From contig DORQ01000180.1 in NCBI GenBank assembly GCA_003514205.1, positions 3,972 to 9,364 of the forward strand: a stretch of DNA of 5,393 bases, read 5' to 3'. This DNA comes from Acidimicrobiaceae bacterium. GTDB taxonomy: Bacteria > Actinomycetota > Acidimicrobiia > Acidimicrobiales > Microtrichaceae. The position numbers and the translations under genes were made by a program. Below the pieces are notes generated by a model. That model was given only the letters and a program-made list of their open reading frames with translations. It was not told the origin of the DNA and searched no databases. This document shows positions 5,380-5,393 of this stretch, one piece after another; the first letter of the stretch is position 1; every line of letters begins with the position of its first letter.

Positions 5380-5393
5380 CCTGGCCGCTCTTC

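Noticed and set aside
1..5393. tRNA, rRNA, CRISPR, insertion sequence, toxin-antitoxin or defence genes
   Set aside because: No cloverleaf, repeat-spacer array, transposase motif or terminal inverted repeat was seen; all long frames with real motifs are explained by the five genes.

Overview
The window is a piece of an actinobacterial chromosome with moderately high GC (judged by eye as close to 60%). The main evidence for an actinobacterium is the 1670-2281 gene. It reads as a close relative of the mycothiol-dependent nitroreductase Rv2466c, and mycothiol is made only by Actinomycetota. A large CPDMO-like Baeyer-Villiger monooxygenase, GTG and ATG starts with strong Shine-Dalgarno sites, and one probable leaderless gene fit the same picture. 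I cannot name a genus.

There are five protein genes, and every neighbouring pair lies on opposite strands (-, +, -, +, -), so no operon is visible. From left to right: (1) 1-449, minus, the first 149 residues of an exported lipoprotein with an Ig-like or beta-sandwich domain, cut by the window edge; (2) 683-1615, plus, a patatin-like serine hydrolase with all catalytic motifs; (3) 1670-2281, minus, a DsbA/thioredoxin-fold protein of the mycothiol-dependent nitroreductase family; (4) 2418-4280, plus, a 620-residue type I Baeyer-Villiger monooxygenase; (5) 4330-5367, minus, a lipoprotein of the endonuclease/exonuclease/phosphatase fold.

There are two divergent control regions: 450-682, between the lipoprotein and the patatin, and 2282-2417, between the nitroreductase and the monooxygenase. 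There are also two convergent junctions: 1616-1669, which carries an imperfect 34-bp direct repeat overlapping both stop codons, and 4281-4329. The right edge holds a TACGAT -10 element placed so that transcription would begin at the ATG of the last gene.

A metabolic link is possible but unproven. The monooxygenase would turn a ketone into an ester or lactone, the patatin hydrolase could open it, and the thiol-redox enzyme could handle an electrophilic or oxidised by-product. The two lipoproteins act outside the membrane and show no obvious tie to this. I see no mobile element, RNA gene, CRISPR array or defence system, and nothing that amounts to a clearly new system. The most curious items are the stop-codon-spanning repeat, the repeated CAGAT boxes in the shared control region, and the leaderless start.
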